DNA from: Marilutibacter penaei
Lineage (GTDB): Bacteria; Pseudomonadota; Gammaproteobacteria; Xanthomonadales; Xanthomonadaceae
DNA: 64,000 bases
Direction of reading: 5' to 3'
NCBI RefSeq assembly: GCF_014145395.1
Contig: NZ_JACHTE010000002.1
Span: forward strand, 365,146-429,145
Part shown: positions 9,030 to 17,741 of the stretch, one piece after another
How the letters are laid out: every line of letters begins with the position of its first letter
Position numbering within the stretch: position 1 is the stretch's first letter
Made by a program: the position numbers and the translations under genes
The notes under the pieces: model-generated
The model's database searches: none
What the model saw: only the letters and a program-made list of their open reading frames with translations
What the model was told of the DNA's origin: nothing

Positions 9030-10235
9030 TCAGAGCGATTCGAAGATGCCCGCCGCGCCCATGCCGGTGCCGATGCACATCGTCACCATGCCGTACTTCT
9101 GCTGGCGACGGCGCAGGCCGTGCAGGATCGTCGCCGTGCGGATCGCGCCGGTGGCACCCAGCGGATGCCCGAGGGCGATCGCGCCGCCCAGCGGATTCAC
9201 CTTGCCGGGATCCAGCTCGCAGTCGCGGATGACGGCCAGGGCCTGGGCGGCGAACGCTTCGTTGAGTTCGATCCAGTCCAGCTGGTCACGGGTGAGGCCC
9301 GCCTGCGCCAGCGCCTTCGGGATCGCGGCGATCGGACCGATGCCCATCACCTCCGGGCGCACGCCGGCGACGGAGAAGCTGACGAAGCGGGCCAGCGGGG
9401 TCAGGCCATGGTCCTTGATCGCCTGCTCGGAGGCCAGCAGCACCGCGCCGGCGCCATCGCTCATCTGCGAGCTGTTGCCGGCGGTGACGCTGCCGCCGAA
9501 CTGGCCGTTGCGGAACACCGGGCGCAACCTGGCCAGGCCTTCCATCGAGGAGTCCGGACGCGGGCCTTCGTCGTTCTCTACCAGCAGCTTGCGAAGTCGA
9601 ACCGTGTTGCCGGCCAGGTCGGGCTGGTGCGACACCACTTCGTAGGGGCTGATCTCGTCGCGGAACTCGCCGGCCTCGATGGCGGCGATCGCCTTCTGGT
9701 GCGAGGCCAGGGCGAACGCATCCTGCTGCTCGCGCGAGACCTTCCATTCCTCGGCGACCTTCTCGGCGGTGATGCCCATGCCGTAGGCGATGGCGACGTT
9801 CTCGTCGCGCGCGAACACCTCGGGGCTCAGCGCGACCTTGTTGCCCATCATCGGCACCATCGACATCGACTCGGTGCCGCCGGCCAGCATCAGGTCGGCA
9901 TTGCCCAGGCGGATCTCGTTGGCGGCCAGGGCGACCGCCTGCAGGCCGGAGGAACAGAAGCGGTTGATCGTCTGGGCGGCCACCGTGTTCGGCAGGCCCG
10001 CCAGCAGCACGCCGATGCGCGCCACGTTCATGCCCTGCTCGCCCTCGGGCATGGCGCAGCCGATCACCGCATCGTCGATCCGGCGGGTGTCGATGCCCGG
10101 CGCCTGCGCGACCACGCTGCGCAGCACGTGCGCGAGCATCTCGTCGGGGCGGGTATTGCGGAACACGCCGCGCGGCGCCTTGCCGACCGGGGTACGGGTG
10201 GCGGCGACGATGTAGGCGTCTTGTACTTGTTTCAT
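9030..10235 (-). CDS. Acetyl-CoA C-acyltransferase (beta-ketothiolase, FadA-like)
   Basis: Catalyses the last step of fatty-acid beta-oxidation, thiolytic release of acetyl-CoA from 3-ketoacyl-CoA. In the 401-residue protein the acylated Cys is C94 in NRFCSSGLQAVA, and the second catalytic pair is H357 in GGAIALGHPLGATG and C387 in MCIGTGMG, the full thiolase set. The start ATG at 10235 gives the normal length. It is the third gene of a minus-strand operon after the PsrA-like regulator and the hydroxyacyl-CoA dehydrogenase/hydratase gene (34 bp and more upstream). It is expected to be induced by fatty acids through PsrA. Confidence 0.93.
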   Translation of the reverse strand: MKQVQDAYIVAATRTPVGKAPRGVFRNTRPDEMLAHVLRSVVAQAPGIDTRRIDDAVIGCAMPEGEQGMNVARIGVLLAGLPNTVAAQTINRFCSSGLQAVALAANEIRLGNADLMLAGGTESMSMVPMMGNKVALSPEVFARDENVAIAYGMGITAEKVAEEWKVSREQQDAFALASHQKAIAAIEAGEFRDEISPYEVVSHQPDLAGNTVRLRKLLVENDEGPRPDSSMEGLARLRPVFRNGQFGGSVTAGNSSQMSDGAGAVLLASEQAIKDHGLTPLARFVSFSVAGVRPEVMGIGPIAAIPKALAQAGLTRDQLDWIELNEAFAAQALAVIRDCELDPGKVNPLGGAIALGHPLGATGAIRTATILHGLRRRQQKYGMVTMCIGTGMGAAGIFESL

Positions 10236-10269
10236 GGCTTTCTCCGAAAGCGTGATTCGTGATTCGGGA

Positions 10270-12657
10270 TCAGTTCCTGAGCGGCTTGCCGGTCTTGAGC
10301 ATGTGGGCGATGCGCTCCTGGGTCTTGGGCATCTGCGCCAGGGCGACGAAGTGTTCGCGCTCCAGGCGGATCAGCCAGTCCTCGTCCACCAGGGCGTCCC
10401 TGTCGACCTCGCCCCCGCACATGACGGTCGCGATGCGGCTGGCGATTTCGTAGTCGTGCGGCGAGATGAAGCGGCCCTCGAGCATGTTGACCAGCATTAT
10501 CTTGAAGGTCGCGATGCCCACGTCGCCGGCGACGCGGATCCCGCGGGCAGGCAGGGGCGGGCGGTAGCCGCTCTCCGCCATCGCCAATGCCCGGGCCTTG
10601 GCCACGTGCAGCAGTTCGAAAGCGTTGAACACGACCGTGTCTTCCTCGCGCGCCAGCTTCAGCGCCTTGGCTTCCATCGCCGAGGTCGCGACCTTGGCCA
10701 TCGCCACGCTCTCGAAGGCCGTCTTCAGCTCGGCGAAGACATCGCCGCTGGCACCGGCGCGCTCGGAGGCGCGCACCGCGAACTCCTTGAGGCCACCACC
10801 GGCCGGCAGCAGGCCGACGCCGGCCTCGACCAGGCCGACGTAGCTTTCCAGGCCGAACACGGTGTGCGCGGCGTGCATCTGGAATTCGCAACCGCCGCCC
10901 AGCGCCAGCCCGCGGACCGCCGCGACCACCGGTACCAGCGAGTACTTGATCCGCTGGCTGGTCGCCTGGAAGTTGGCCACCATCGCCTCGAAGCCCTTGA
11001 CGTCGCCCGCCTGCAGCAGGCCCAGCGCACCGGCCAGATCGGCGCCCGCGGAGAACGGCTCACGCGGCTGCCAGATCACCATGCCACGGAAGTCGCGCTC
11101 GGCGATGCCGATCGCCTCCTGGATGCCGTCCAGCACCTGGTCGTTGACCGTATGCATCTTGGTCTTGAAGCTCAGCACCGCGATGCCGTCGTCATCGCTT
11201 CCGGTCTCGTCCACCCACAGGCGCACGCCGTCGTTCTCGAACACGGTGCGGCCCTGCGGGAACTGCTCGCCGAGCAGCGGGTCGGGGAAGCGCTGGCGGG
11301 CATAGACCGGGTTGGTCGAACGCGGCACCTTCGCGTCGCGCGCCGGGCTGTAGCTGCCGTCGGCGGAGTGCACGCCCTCGCGGCCGTCGAATACCCAGTC
11401 CGGGAGCGCCGCGGCGCTCATCGCGTCGCCGGACACGATGTCCTCGGCGATCCACTCGGCAACCTGCTTCCAGCCGGCCGCCTGCCAGCTCTCGAACGGG
11501 CCCATCGACCAGCCGTAGCCCCAGCGCATCGCGAAGTCGACGTCGCGCGCGGTGTCGGCGATCGACTCTAGGTGGTAGGCGCTGTAATGGAAGGTGTCGC
11601 GGAAGCATGCCCACAGGAACTTCGCCTGCGGGTGCGCGCTGGCGCGCAGCGCGGCGAACTTCCGGGCCGGGTCGCGCTCCTTGAGCAGGGCGGCGACCTC
11701 CGGGTCGAGCTCGCCCGCCGAGGGGCGGTAGTCCTGTGCCTCCAGGTCCAAGACCATGATGTCCTTGCCCTGCTTGGTGTAGACGCCGGCGCGCGTCTTC
11801 TGGCCCAGCGCGCCCTTCTCGATCAGCCCCAGCAGCCACTTGGGGGCCTTGAAGTACGTGTGCCACGGATCCTCGGGCAAGGTATCGGCCATGGTCTTGA
11901 TGACGTGGGCCATGGTGTCCAGGCCCACCACGTCGGCGGTCCGGTAGGTGGCCGACTTCGGGCGCCCGATCAGCGGGCCGGTCAGCGCGTCGACGGTGTC
12001 GAAGCCCAGGCCGAACGCCTCGGTGTGATGCATCGCGGCCAGCATCGAGAACACGCCGATGCGGTTGCCGATGAAGTTCGGGGTGTCCTTGGCGATGACC
12101 ACGCCCTTGCCCAGGGTGGTGGTCAGGAAGGTTTCCAGCCCGGTCAGGACGCTGGCGTCGGTCGAGCGGGCGGGAATCAGCTCGGCCAGGTGCATGTAGC
12201 GCGGCGGATTGAAGAAGTGCACGCCGCAGAAGCGGTGGCGCAGCTGTTCCGGCAGCACGTCGGCCAGGGCGTTGATGCCCAGGCCCGAGGTGTTGCTGGC
12301 GAGGATCGCGTGGTCGGCGACGAAGGGGGCGATCTTGCGGTAGAGGTCCTGCTTCCAGTCCATCCGCTCGGCAATCGCCTCGATGACCAGGTCGCAGCCC
12401 TTCAGCAGTTCCAGCCCGGTCTCGTAGTTGGCCGGCGTGATCCGGGCGGCCAGGGCTTTGTCGGCCAGCGGGGCCGGGCTCAGCTTGGCGAGGTTGGCGA
12501 TGGCGCGGGTGACGATGCCGTTCGGGTCACCGCCCTTGGCCGGAAGGTCGTACAGCACGGTGTCGACGCCGGCATTGGTGAGGTGGGCGGCGATCTGGGC
12601 ACCCATCACGCCGGCGCCCAGGACCGCGGCGCGGCGTACAGAAATGTTCTTAGACAT
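10270..12657 (-). CDS. 3-hydroxyacyl-CoA dehydrogenase / enoyl-CoA hydratase bifunctional protein (FadB-like, HAD domain first)
   Basis: Supplies the hydratase and NAD-dependent dehydrogenase steps of beta-oxidation. The 795-residue protein begins with a Rossmann fold (AAVLGAGVMGAQIAAHL, residues about 10-26) and the hydroxyacyl-CoA dehydrogenase helical domains (NRIGVFSMLAAMHHTEAFG region). The enoyl-CoA hydratase domain comes late (about residues 500-700), with PREPFSAGADLAG and ALGGGCEFQMHAAH forming the oxyanion loop and GLVEAGVGLLPAGGG the catalytic Glu region. This order is opposite to E. coli FadB/FadJ and like the FadN-type group. ATG at 12657 is preferred over the in-frame TTG at 12666. 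It lies between the regulator gene and the thiolase gene in one operon. Confidence 0.9.
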   Translation of the reverse strand: MSKNISVRRAAVLGAGVMGAQIAAHLTNAGVDTVLYDLPAKGGDPNGIVTRAIANLAKLSPAPLADKALAARITPANYETGLELLKGCDLVIEAIAERMDWKQDLYRKIAPFVADHAILASNTSGLGINALADVLPEQLRHRFCGVHFFNPPRYMHLAELIPARSTDASVLTGLETFLTTTLGKGVVIAKDTPNFIGNRIGVFSMLAAMHHTEAFGLGFDTVDALTGPLIGRPKSATYRTADVVGLDTMAHVIKTMADTLPEDPWHTYFKAPKWLLGLIEKGALGQKTRAGVYTKQGKDIMVLDLEAQDYRPSAGELDPEVAALLKERDPARKFAALRASAHPQAKFLWACFRDTFHYSAYHLESIADTARDVDFAMRWGYGWSMGPFESWQAAGWKQVAEWIAEDIVSGDAMSAAALPDWVFDGREGVHSADGSYSPARDAKVPRSTNPVYARQRFPDPLLGEQFPQGRTVFENDGVRLWVDETGSDDDGIAVLSFKTKMHTVNDQVLDGIQEAIGIAERDFRGMVIWQPREPFSAGADLAGALGLLQAGDVKGFEAMVANFQATSQRIKYSLVPVVAAVRGLALGGGCEFQMHAAHTVFGLESYVGLVEAGVGLLPAGGGLKEFAVRASERAGASGDVFAELKTAFESVAMAKVATSAMEAKALKLAREEDTVVFNAFELLHVAKARALAMAESGYRPPLPARGIRVAGDVGIATFKIMLVNMLEGRFISPHDYEIASRIATVMCGGEVDRDALVDEDWLIRLEREHFVALAQMPKTQERIAHMLKTGKPLRN

Positions 12658-12697
12658 GTCTTTCAAGTCCTTGTTTTAGAACGGTAAAAAAAGAGGC

Positions 12698-13318
12698 TCA
12701 GCTCTTGAAGCCGGCGGCGGCGAAGCGGATCAGCTCGCGGGCCGCACGCTCGCGGTGGACGGCTTCGCTGACGCCCGCGGGTCGCTTGATCAGGCCAAAG
12801 TCGGCCATCGCGTAGGTCAGTGCGCCCGCCAGGAAGTCCAGGCGCCAGTACAGCTCTTCCTTGCTCAACGCAGGCACCGCATCCGCGATGGCGCGGGCGA
12901 ATTCCCGCAATACGTGTCCGTAGTGGTCGGACAGGAACTTCCGCAGGCTGTCGTTCTTTTCCGCGTAGGCCCGCGCGATGACGCGAACGAATGCGGCACC
13001 GCCATGACGGTCCTGCGCGAGGGTCAGTGCGGGCTCGACGAAGGCCGCGAGGATCGGTTCCAGTTCGCCCGGGTGTTGCGACAGAGCGTTCTTGAGGCCC
13101 GACAGGCGCCGCGCGCTCATGTCGTCCATTCGGCGGCGGAAGACCTCGTTGACGAGGTTCTCCTTGCTGCCGAAGTGGTAGTTCACCGCGGCGATGTTGA
13201 CGTCCGCACGGCTGGTGACCTGGCGCAGCGACGTGCCGGTGAAGCCATGCAGGGCGAACAGCTCTTCGGCCGCGCCGAGGATGCGGTCCTTGGTGGAAAA
13301 ATGGCCGGTGGCCGCCAT
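12698..13318 (-). CDS. psrA: TetR-family regulator of beta-oxidation, PsrA-like
   Basis: Likely a fatty-acid-sensing repressor of its own operon. The 206-residue protein starts MAATGHFSTKDRILGAAEELF; the HTH follows as GTSLRQVTSRADVNIAAVNYHFGSKENLV (residues about 32-60), the pattern of Pseudomonas PsrA. The C-terminal ligand domain has the AxAFVRVIARAYAEKND and LDFLAGALTYAM stretches. I use the ATG at 13318; the longer in-frame start at 13417 would place the operator inside the coding sequence and adds an unlikely Pro/Arg-rich tail. A PsrA-type palindrome lies 41-56 bp upstream. Downstream are the two beta-oxidation genes on the same strand. The name is assigned by family, operator and context. 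Confidence 0.82.
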   Translation of the reverse strand: MAATGHFSTKDRILGAAEELFALHGFTGTSLRQVTSRADVNIAAVNYHFGSKENLVNEVFRRRMDDMSARRLSGLKNALSQHPGELEPILAAFVEPALTLAQDRHGGAAFVRVIARAYAEKNDSLRKFLSDHYGHVLREFARAIADAVPALSKEELYWRLDFLAGALTYAMADFGLIKRPAGVSEAVHRERAARELIRFAAAGFKS

Positions 13319-13358
13319 GGGGAGTGGACTTCGCTGGGGGAGGGGATGCGGCAATGAA

Positions 13359-13374
13359 TCAAACGCTTGTTTGA
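13359..13374. promoter_or_regulatory. PsrA-type operator
   Basis: Palindrome TCAAACGCTTGTTTGA, that is CAAAC-N4-GTTTG, upstream of the TetR gene. It fits the published PsrA consensus (G/C)AAAC-N2-4-GTTT(G/C). Its position predicts autorepression of the regulator and the beta-oxidation operon behind it. Confidence 0.75.
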
Positions 13375-13421
13375 TCGTAGGCCTGCAGGGGCAGCGCGTC
13401 AATGGATGATTCAGCAAGGCA

Positions 13422-13496
13422 GTGACAGCCGCGTCGACAACTCGTTACAATTACCGCAGCCATGTCGGCTAAACCCGTGCCCCGGCACGGGTTTTT
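13422..13496 (+). promoter_or_regulatory. Candidate promoter followed at once by an intrinsic-terminator hairpin, upstream of ndk
   Basis: GTGACA (13422-13427) and TACAAT (13446-13451) are spaced by 18 bp and make a plausible sigma70 promoter. About 20 bp beyond the -10 is a perfect 10-bp stem AAACCCGTGC / GCACGGGTTT (13471-13494) that ends in TTTTT, a strong intrinsic terminator. A transcript from this promoter would stop after roughly 40 nt unless it reads through to ndk at 13564. It could be an attenuator or a tiny RNA; the promoter part is inference, the hairpin is clear. Confidence 0.45.
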
Positions 13497-13563
13497 CTGT
13501 TACTCTCGGGCTCCCGGCCAAAGCGTCCGGCATGGGCGGCCCGCCTGACCGGAGATTTCATCC

Positions 13564-13989
13564 ATGGCGCTCGAGCGCACCCTGTCCATCATCAAGCCCG
13601 ATGCCGTCGCCAAGAACGTCATCGGCGAGATCTATTCCCGCTTCGAGAAGGCTGGCCTGAAGGTCGTGGCCGCCAAGATGAAGCATCTCTCGCGTGCGGA
13701 GGCGGAAGGTTTCTACGCCGTGCACCGCGAGCGTCCGTTCTTCAATGCCCTGGTGGAGTTCATGATCTCCGGCCCGGTGATGGTCCAGGCCCTCGAGGGC
13801 GAGGGCGCCGTGCTCAAGAACCGCGAGCTGATGGGCGCCACCAATCCCAAGGAAGCCGAAGCGGGCACGATCCGCGCCGACTTCGCCGACAGCATCGATG
13901 CGAACGCGGTGCACGGTTCCGACAGCCTGGAGAATGCCGCGATCGAGATCGCGTACTTCTTCCCCGCCACCGACGTGTTCGCACGCTGA
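13564..13989 (+). CDS. ndk: Nucleoside diphosphate kinase
   Basis: Balances nucleoside triphosphates by moving the gamma-phosphate through a phospho-histidine. The 141-residue protein starts [15 protein letters not shown], carries the nucleotide-binding residues around [11 protein letters not shown] and the catalytic H117 in NAVHGSDS, and ends [10 protein letters not shown]. Size and motifs are normal. rlmN starts 20 bp downstream. Upstream lies the terminator-like hairpin described separately. Confidence 0.97.
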   Translation: MALERTLSIIKPDAVAKNVIGEIYSRFEKAGLKVVAAKMKHLSRAEAEGFYAVHRERPFFNALVEFMISGPVMVQALEGEGAVLKNRELMGATNPKEAEAGTIRADFADSIDANAVHGSDSLENAAIEIAYFFPATDVFAR

Positions 13990-14008
13990 CCCCACGCGCC
14001 TGCCCGAG

Positions 14009-15301
14009 ATGTCCATCCAGCACGACAACCCGAACGCGCACGACGGCACCGTCAACCCGGTCGCCGCCGATGCCGTCATGGACCTCGAAGGGCAGGGGGC
14101 CAAGGCGGAGCCGGCAACGGCTCCGTCCCCGGCGAAGACGGCCGCGGCCGTCGATGGCCGCCGCAACATCTTCGATCTCGACCGCACCTCGCTCGAGGAC
14201 TTCTTCGAGCAGGAACTGGGCGAGAAGCGCTTCCGCGCGCACCAGGTGATGAAGTGGATCCACCACCGCCACGTCACCGACTTCGCCGGCATGACCGACC
14301 TGGGCAAGGCGCTGCGCGCCAAGCTCGAGACGCAGGCGGTGGTGCGTGCGCCCGAGGTCATCTTCGACAAACCGTCCACCGATGGCACCCACAAGTGGCT
14401 GCTCGGCATGGATGCGAAGAACGCGATCGAGACGGTCTACATCCCCGACAAGGGGCGCGGCACGCTGTGCGTGTCCTCGCAGGTCGGCTGCGCGCTGAAC
14501 TGCCAGTTCTGTTCGACCGCCACGCAGGGCTTCAACCGCAATCTGTCGACCGCCGAGGTGATCGGCCAGGTCTGGGTGGCCGCGCGTCACCTGGGCAACG
14601 TCCCGCACCAGCAGCGCCGCCTCACCAACGTGGTGATGATGGGCATGGGCGAGCCGCTGGCGAACTTCGACAATGTCGTGCGCGCCATGAGCATCATGCG
14701 CGACGACCTGGGCTATGGCCTCGCCAACAAGCGCGTGACCCTGTCGACTGCCGGCATGGTGCCGATGATCGACCGCCTAGGCGAAGAGAGCGACGTATCG
14801 CTGGCGGTCTCCCTGCACGCCGCCAACGACGAGTTGCGCACCCGGCTGGTCCCGCTCAACAAGAAGTATCCGATCGCCGAGCTGATGGACGCCTGCGTGC
14901 GCTACGCGCTGCGCAAGCGCGGCACGTCGGTGACCTTCGAGTACACGCTGATGAAGGGCGTCAATGACCAGCCGGAACATGCCCGGGAACTGGTCCGCCT
15001 GATGCGCGACTTCGACCGCCGCGTGCAGATGAAGGATGCCGCCAAGGTCAATCTGATTCCGTTCAATCCGTTCCCGGGCACGGCCTTCGAGCGACCCGAC
15101 GACGTCGCGATCCGTGCTTTCCAGAAGCTCTTGAACAACGCCGGCATGATCGCGCCGGTGCGCCGCACGCGCGGCGACGATATCGATGCCGCGTGCGGCC
15201 AGCTGAAAGGCCAGGTCACCGACAGGACGCGGCGCCAGGCCGCCTTCCGCCAGCGGTTGCAGGCGGATGCACGCGGAGGGACGGGCGATGCCGCGGCTTG
15301 A
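14009..15301 (+). CDS. rlmN: Dual-specificity 23S rRNA/tRNA (adenine-C2) methyltransferase RlmN
   Basis: Radical-SAM enzyme that methylates A2503 of 23S rRNA and A37 of some tRNAs. The iron-sulfur cluster motif is C161-x3-C165-x2-C168 in [19 protein letters not shown]; the downstream [13 protein letters not shown] segment and the C-terminal DIDAACGQL, with the methyl-carrying Cys, are present. The 430-residue product has an N-terminal extension of about 50 residues, Ala/Pro-rich and low in complexity, compared with E. coli (384 aa). I use the ATG at 14009, the first good start after ndk. The 3' end overlaps the pilF-like gene by 14 bp. Confidence 0.95.
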   Translation: MSIQHDNPNAHDGTVNPVAADAVMDLEGQGAKAEPATAPSPAKTAAAVDGRRNIFDLDRTSLEDFFEQELGEKRFRAHQVMKWIHHRHVTDFAGMTDLGKALRAKLETQAVVRAPEVIFDKPSTDGTHKWLLGMDAKNAIETVYIPDKGRGTLCVSSQVGCALNCQFCSTATQGFNRNLSTAEVIGQVWVAARHLGNVPHQQRRLTNVVMMGMGEPLANFDNVVRAMSIMRDDLGYGLANKRVTLSTAGMVPMIDRLGEESDVSLAVSLHAANDELRTRLVPLNKKYPIAELMDACVRYALRKRGTSVTFEYTLMKGVNDQPEHARELVRLMRDFDRRVQMKDAAKVNLIPFNPFPGTAFERPDDVAIRAFQKLLNNAGMIAPVRRTRGDDIDAACGQLKGQVTDRTRRQAAFRQRLQADARGGTGDAAA

Positions 15302-16151
15302 GGCCCGCACGTCGGATACCCCCCCCCGGGAGCGGTGGCTCCTGCATTCATTCTGGTTGTGCGTGGCCGTGGCGGTGCTGGTGAGTGGATGCAGCCGGCT
15401 CACCTTCGTCCGTCCCGACCTCAGCGACGGCGACTATCGCCAGGTCGCGCCCGACTACGAAGTCGCCGAATACCATGGGGGCCGACAGAGCTCCCGCGCC
15501 CTGATCCTGGCCCGGCAGGGCCAGCAGGCCCTGGACGCGGGCGACCTGCAGGCGGCCTCCGATGCCGGTCGCGCGGCCCTCGAGATCGATCCGCAGTCGG
15601 CGCCGGCCCATCGCCTGATGGCCGTCGTGGAGACGCGACTGGGCCACCCGGAGCGCGTGGGCGAACACCTGCTCGCCGCGACCGAGAGCTACCCGCGCGG
15701 CAGCAGCTTCAACAACTACGGAAGCTGGATGTGCCAGCAGCCGGGGCGGGCCGCCGAATCGTTGCAATGGTTCGACCGGGCGCTGGCCGACCCTGGCTAC
15801 CAGACGCCCGCCTTCGCGATGGCCAACGCCGGCGCGTGCGCCGACAAGGCCGGTGATACCGCACGGGCCGACCTCTACCTGCAGGCGGCCCTGCAGGCCG
15901 ACCCCGACAACCCGGTGGCGCTGGGCATGATGGCGGAGCGCGCATACCGGGCGGGCGACCCGTTCAAGGCGCGCGCATTCTCGCAGCGGCGCCTCGCAGC
16001 CGCCGCAGCGGATCCGCACGCGCTGATGCTTGCGTCACAGATTGAGCTGGCACTCGGCGACAAGGCGGCCTCTGACCGCTATGTTCAAAGGTTGAAGACG
16101 GAGTTTCCCGCGGCAGCGGACTCCGGAACGGGGGAGAGTGGTAGACCATGA
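15288..16151 (+). CDS. pilF: Type IV pilus biogenesis lipoprotein PilF/PilW
   Basis: Outer-membrane pilotin that helps assemble the PilQ secretin of type IV pili. The 287-residue protein has a lipoprotein signal with lipobox LVSGC (C35), followed by TPR repeats ([20 protein letters not shown], then [17 protein letters not shown] and [15 protein letters not shown]), the classical PilF layout. GAGGGA lies about 8 bp before the ATG at 15288, which I prefer to the upstream ATG at 15267. It overlaps rlmN by 14 bp and rodZ by 4 bp (ATGA), a tight operon as in other gammaproteobacteria. Confidence 0.9.
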   Translation: MPRLEARTSDTPPRERWLLHSFWLCVAVAVLVSGCSRLTFVRPDLSDGDYRQVAPDYEVAEYHGGRQSSRALILARQGQQALDAGDLQAASDAGRAALEIDPQSAPAHRLMAVVETRLGHPERVGEHLLAATESYPRGSSFNNYGSWMCQQPGRAAESLQWFDRALADPGYQTPAFAMANAGACADKAGDTARADLYLQAALQADPDNPVALGMMAERAYRAGDPFKARAFSQRRLAAAAADPHALMLASQIELALGDKAASDRYVQRLKTEFPAAADSGTGESGRP

Positions 16152-16987
16152 AGCAGTTGAACCCAAGCGAATCCGAAACGGTCGCGGGTTGCGGCAACCG
16201 GCTCAGGGTGGCCCGGGAAGCGGCCGGACTGAGCCGTGAGGACGTCGCGGCGCGCCTCAAGATGCCGGCGCGCGTCGTGGAAAGCCTGGAAAAGGATGAC
16301 TGGGAGGTTCTCGGCGCACCCATCTTCGTACGCGGGCAGTTGCGCAGTTACGCGCGCCTGCTGAAGCTCGACGACCTGGATATCGATGCCTGCGTGGCGG
16401 CCGGCCTGGCCCCCGTTGCGCCGCCCGAACTCGTCAGCCATACGCACGTGCCGCGCTACAGGCGGGTGCTGGAGCAGGCCGGCATGCGCGCTGTCTATAT
16501 CGTGCTGACACTGACCCTGGCGGTACCGGCCTGGTTCGTGACCACCCCGCACCTCAGTCGCAAGGCGCCGGCCACCCAGTCGCTCGAAGTCCCGGACGAT
16601 CTCGCGCTGCCGGAGGGCGTGGCGGATACGGCTGCGCCGGACGTGCAGTCCCCGCAGCCCGTAGCGCGGCGTACGCCCGTGGTGGCGTCGATGACGCCGC
16701 GTGCGGCGCCGGTCCCGGAAGACAAGGCCCTTGTCCTGCGCTTCAACGACGAGAGCTGGGTGGAACTGTCCGATGCGGATGGCAAGAGCATCGAGAAGGG
16801 CCTGCTGGCCGCGGGCGAAGAGCGTCGCTTCGAGCCCGGTCGCGTCGCGAGCGTCAAGCTGGGGAATGCGGCGGCGGTCGACGTCCGCGCGGGCGGGGAG
16901 ACCGTTGACCTGGAGGCGTTCAGCCGAGGCACGGTGGCGCGCTTTAAGCTATCCTCTGACGGTTCCGTGGTGCCGGCCTCGGAGTGA
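16148..16987 (+). CDS. rodZ: Cytoskeletal protein RodZ
   Basis: RodZ links MreB filaments to the elongation machinery and so maintains rod shape. The 279-residue protein has a cytoplasmic HTH_25 domain (NRLRVAREAAGLSREDVAARLKMPARVVESLEKDDWEVL, here residues about 17-55), a conserved GxPIFVRGQLRSYARLL helix, one membrane helix (about 114-133), a Pro/Ala-rich linker and the periplasmic DUF4115 domain (VLRFNDESWVELSDADGK onward). The start overlaps the pilF stop (ATGA). In E. coli ispG and hisS follow; here yfgM comes next after 121 bp. Confidence 0.93.
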   Translation: MKQLNPSESETVAGCGNRLRVAREAAGLSREDVAARLKMPARVVESLEKDDWEVLGAPIFVRGQLRSYARLLKLDDLDIDACVAAGLAPVAPPELVSHTHVPRYRRVLEQAGMRAVYIVLTLTLAVPAWFVTTPHLSRKAPATQSLEVPDDLALPEGVADTAAPDVQSPQPVARRTPVVASMTPRAAPVPEDKALVLRFNDESWVELSDADGKSIEKGLLAAGEERRFEPGRVASVKLGNAAAVDVRAGGETVDLEAFSRGTVARFKLSSDGSVVPASE

Positions 16988-17108
16988 TCCAGGCCGGTTC
17001 CGTTCCGGTTTGAACCCCCTCCGCTGGTCCTCGCGACCAGGTACAGGACGCCGGCACCGGCCGTGGTCGGTCGCGGGCTCCATCGACTGTGCAGGTAGCT
17101 GAATCTTC

Positions 17109-17741
17109 ATGGCAATCGACGACATCCTCGACGAACACGAACAGGGCGAGCGCGTCCAACAATGGCTCCGCAGCAACGCGCTGGGATTGTTCGGGGGCGT
17201 GGCGCTCGGGCTCGCCGCCATCGGTGGCTGGAAATGGTACGAGCGCGACAGCCTGCAGAAGCAATATGCCGAAGCCGACCGCTATAACGCCGCCACGGAA
17301 GCCATCGAGGCCGGCGACGACGATGCCGCCACCCGCACGCAGGCCCTCGAGCCTGGCGTGCTCTCCACCCTCGCGACCCTCCAGCTGGCCAAGTCGCAGG
17401 CGGAAGCGGGCGACTTCGAGGCCGCCATCGCCAGCCTGCGGGATGCCCAATCCGGAGACGCCGCCCTGCAGGCGGTGATCGACCTGCGCATCGCCCGCCT
17501 GCTGATCCAGACCGAACAGGCCGCTGAAGCCAAGGCGCTGCTCGTCGATGCCGAGGATGCGAATGCCCTCGAGGTCCGCGGCGACGCCGAGTACGCGCTG
17601 GGCGAAACCGACGCGGCCCGGACCTCCTACGAAGCCGCGCTGGCCAAGATGGACGTCGGTTCGCCCATGCGCCGCATGCTTGAACTCAAACTTTCCGAAG
17701 TCGGCGGCACGCCCGCCGGAGACGACGAGGCCCAGTCCTGA
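17109..17741 (+). CDS. yfgM: YfgM family protein, SecYEG-associated TPR membrane protein
   Basis: YfgM is an inner-membrane protein with a periplasmic TPR domain that associates with SecYEG and the chaperone PpiD. The 210-residue product begins MAIDDILDEHEQGERVQQWLRSN, the family start, then one membrane helix (about residues 25-42) and a helical TPR_21-type domain. bamB starts on the last base of its stop codon. Start is unambiguous although the ribosome-binding site is weak. Confidence 0.9.
   Translation: MAIDDILDEHEQGERVQQWLRSNALGLFGGVALGLAAIGGWKWYERDSLQKQYAEADRYNAATEAIEAGDDDAATRTQALEPGVLSTLATLQLAKSQAEAGDFEAAIASLRDAQSGDAALQAVIDLRIARLLIQTEQAAEAKALLVDAEDANALEVRGDAEYALGETDAARTSYEAALAKMDVGSPMRRMLELKLSEVGGTPAGDDEAQS

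Noticed and set aside
1824..13472. 14-bp identity GCCATGTCGGCTAA at 1824-1837 and 13459-13472
   Set aside because: Short and without shared flanks; may be chance or a shared promoter fragment, not enough for a repeat call.
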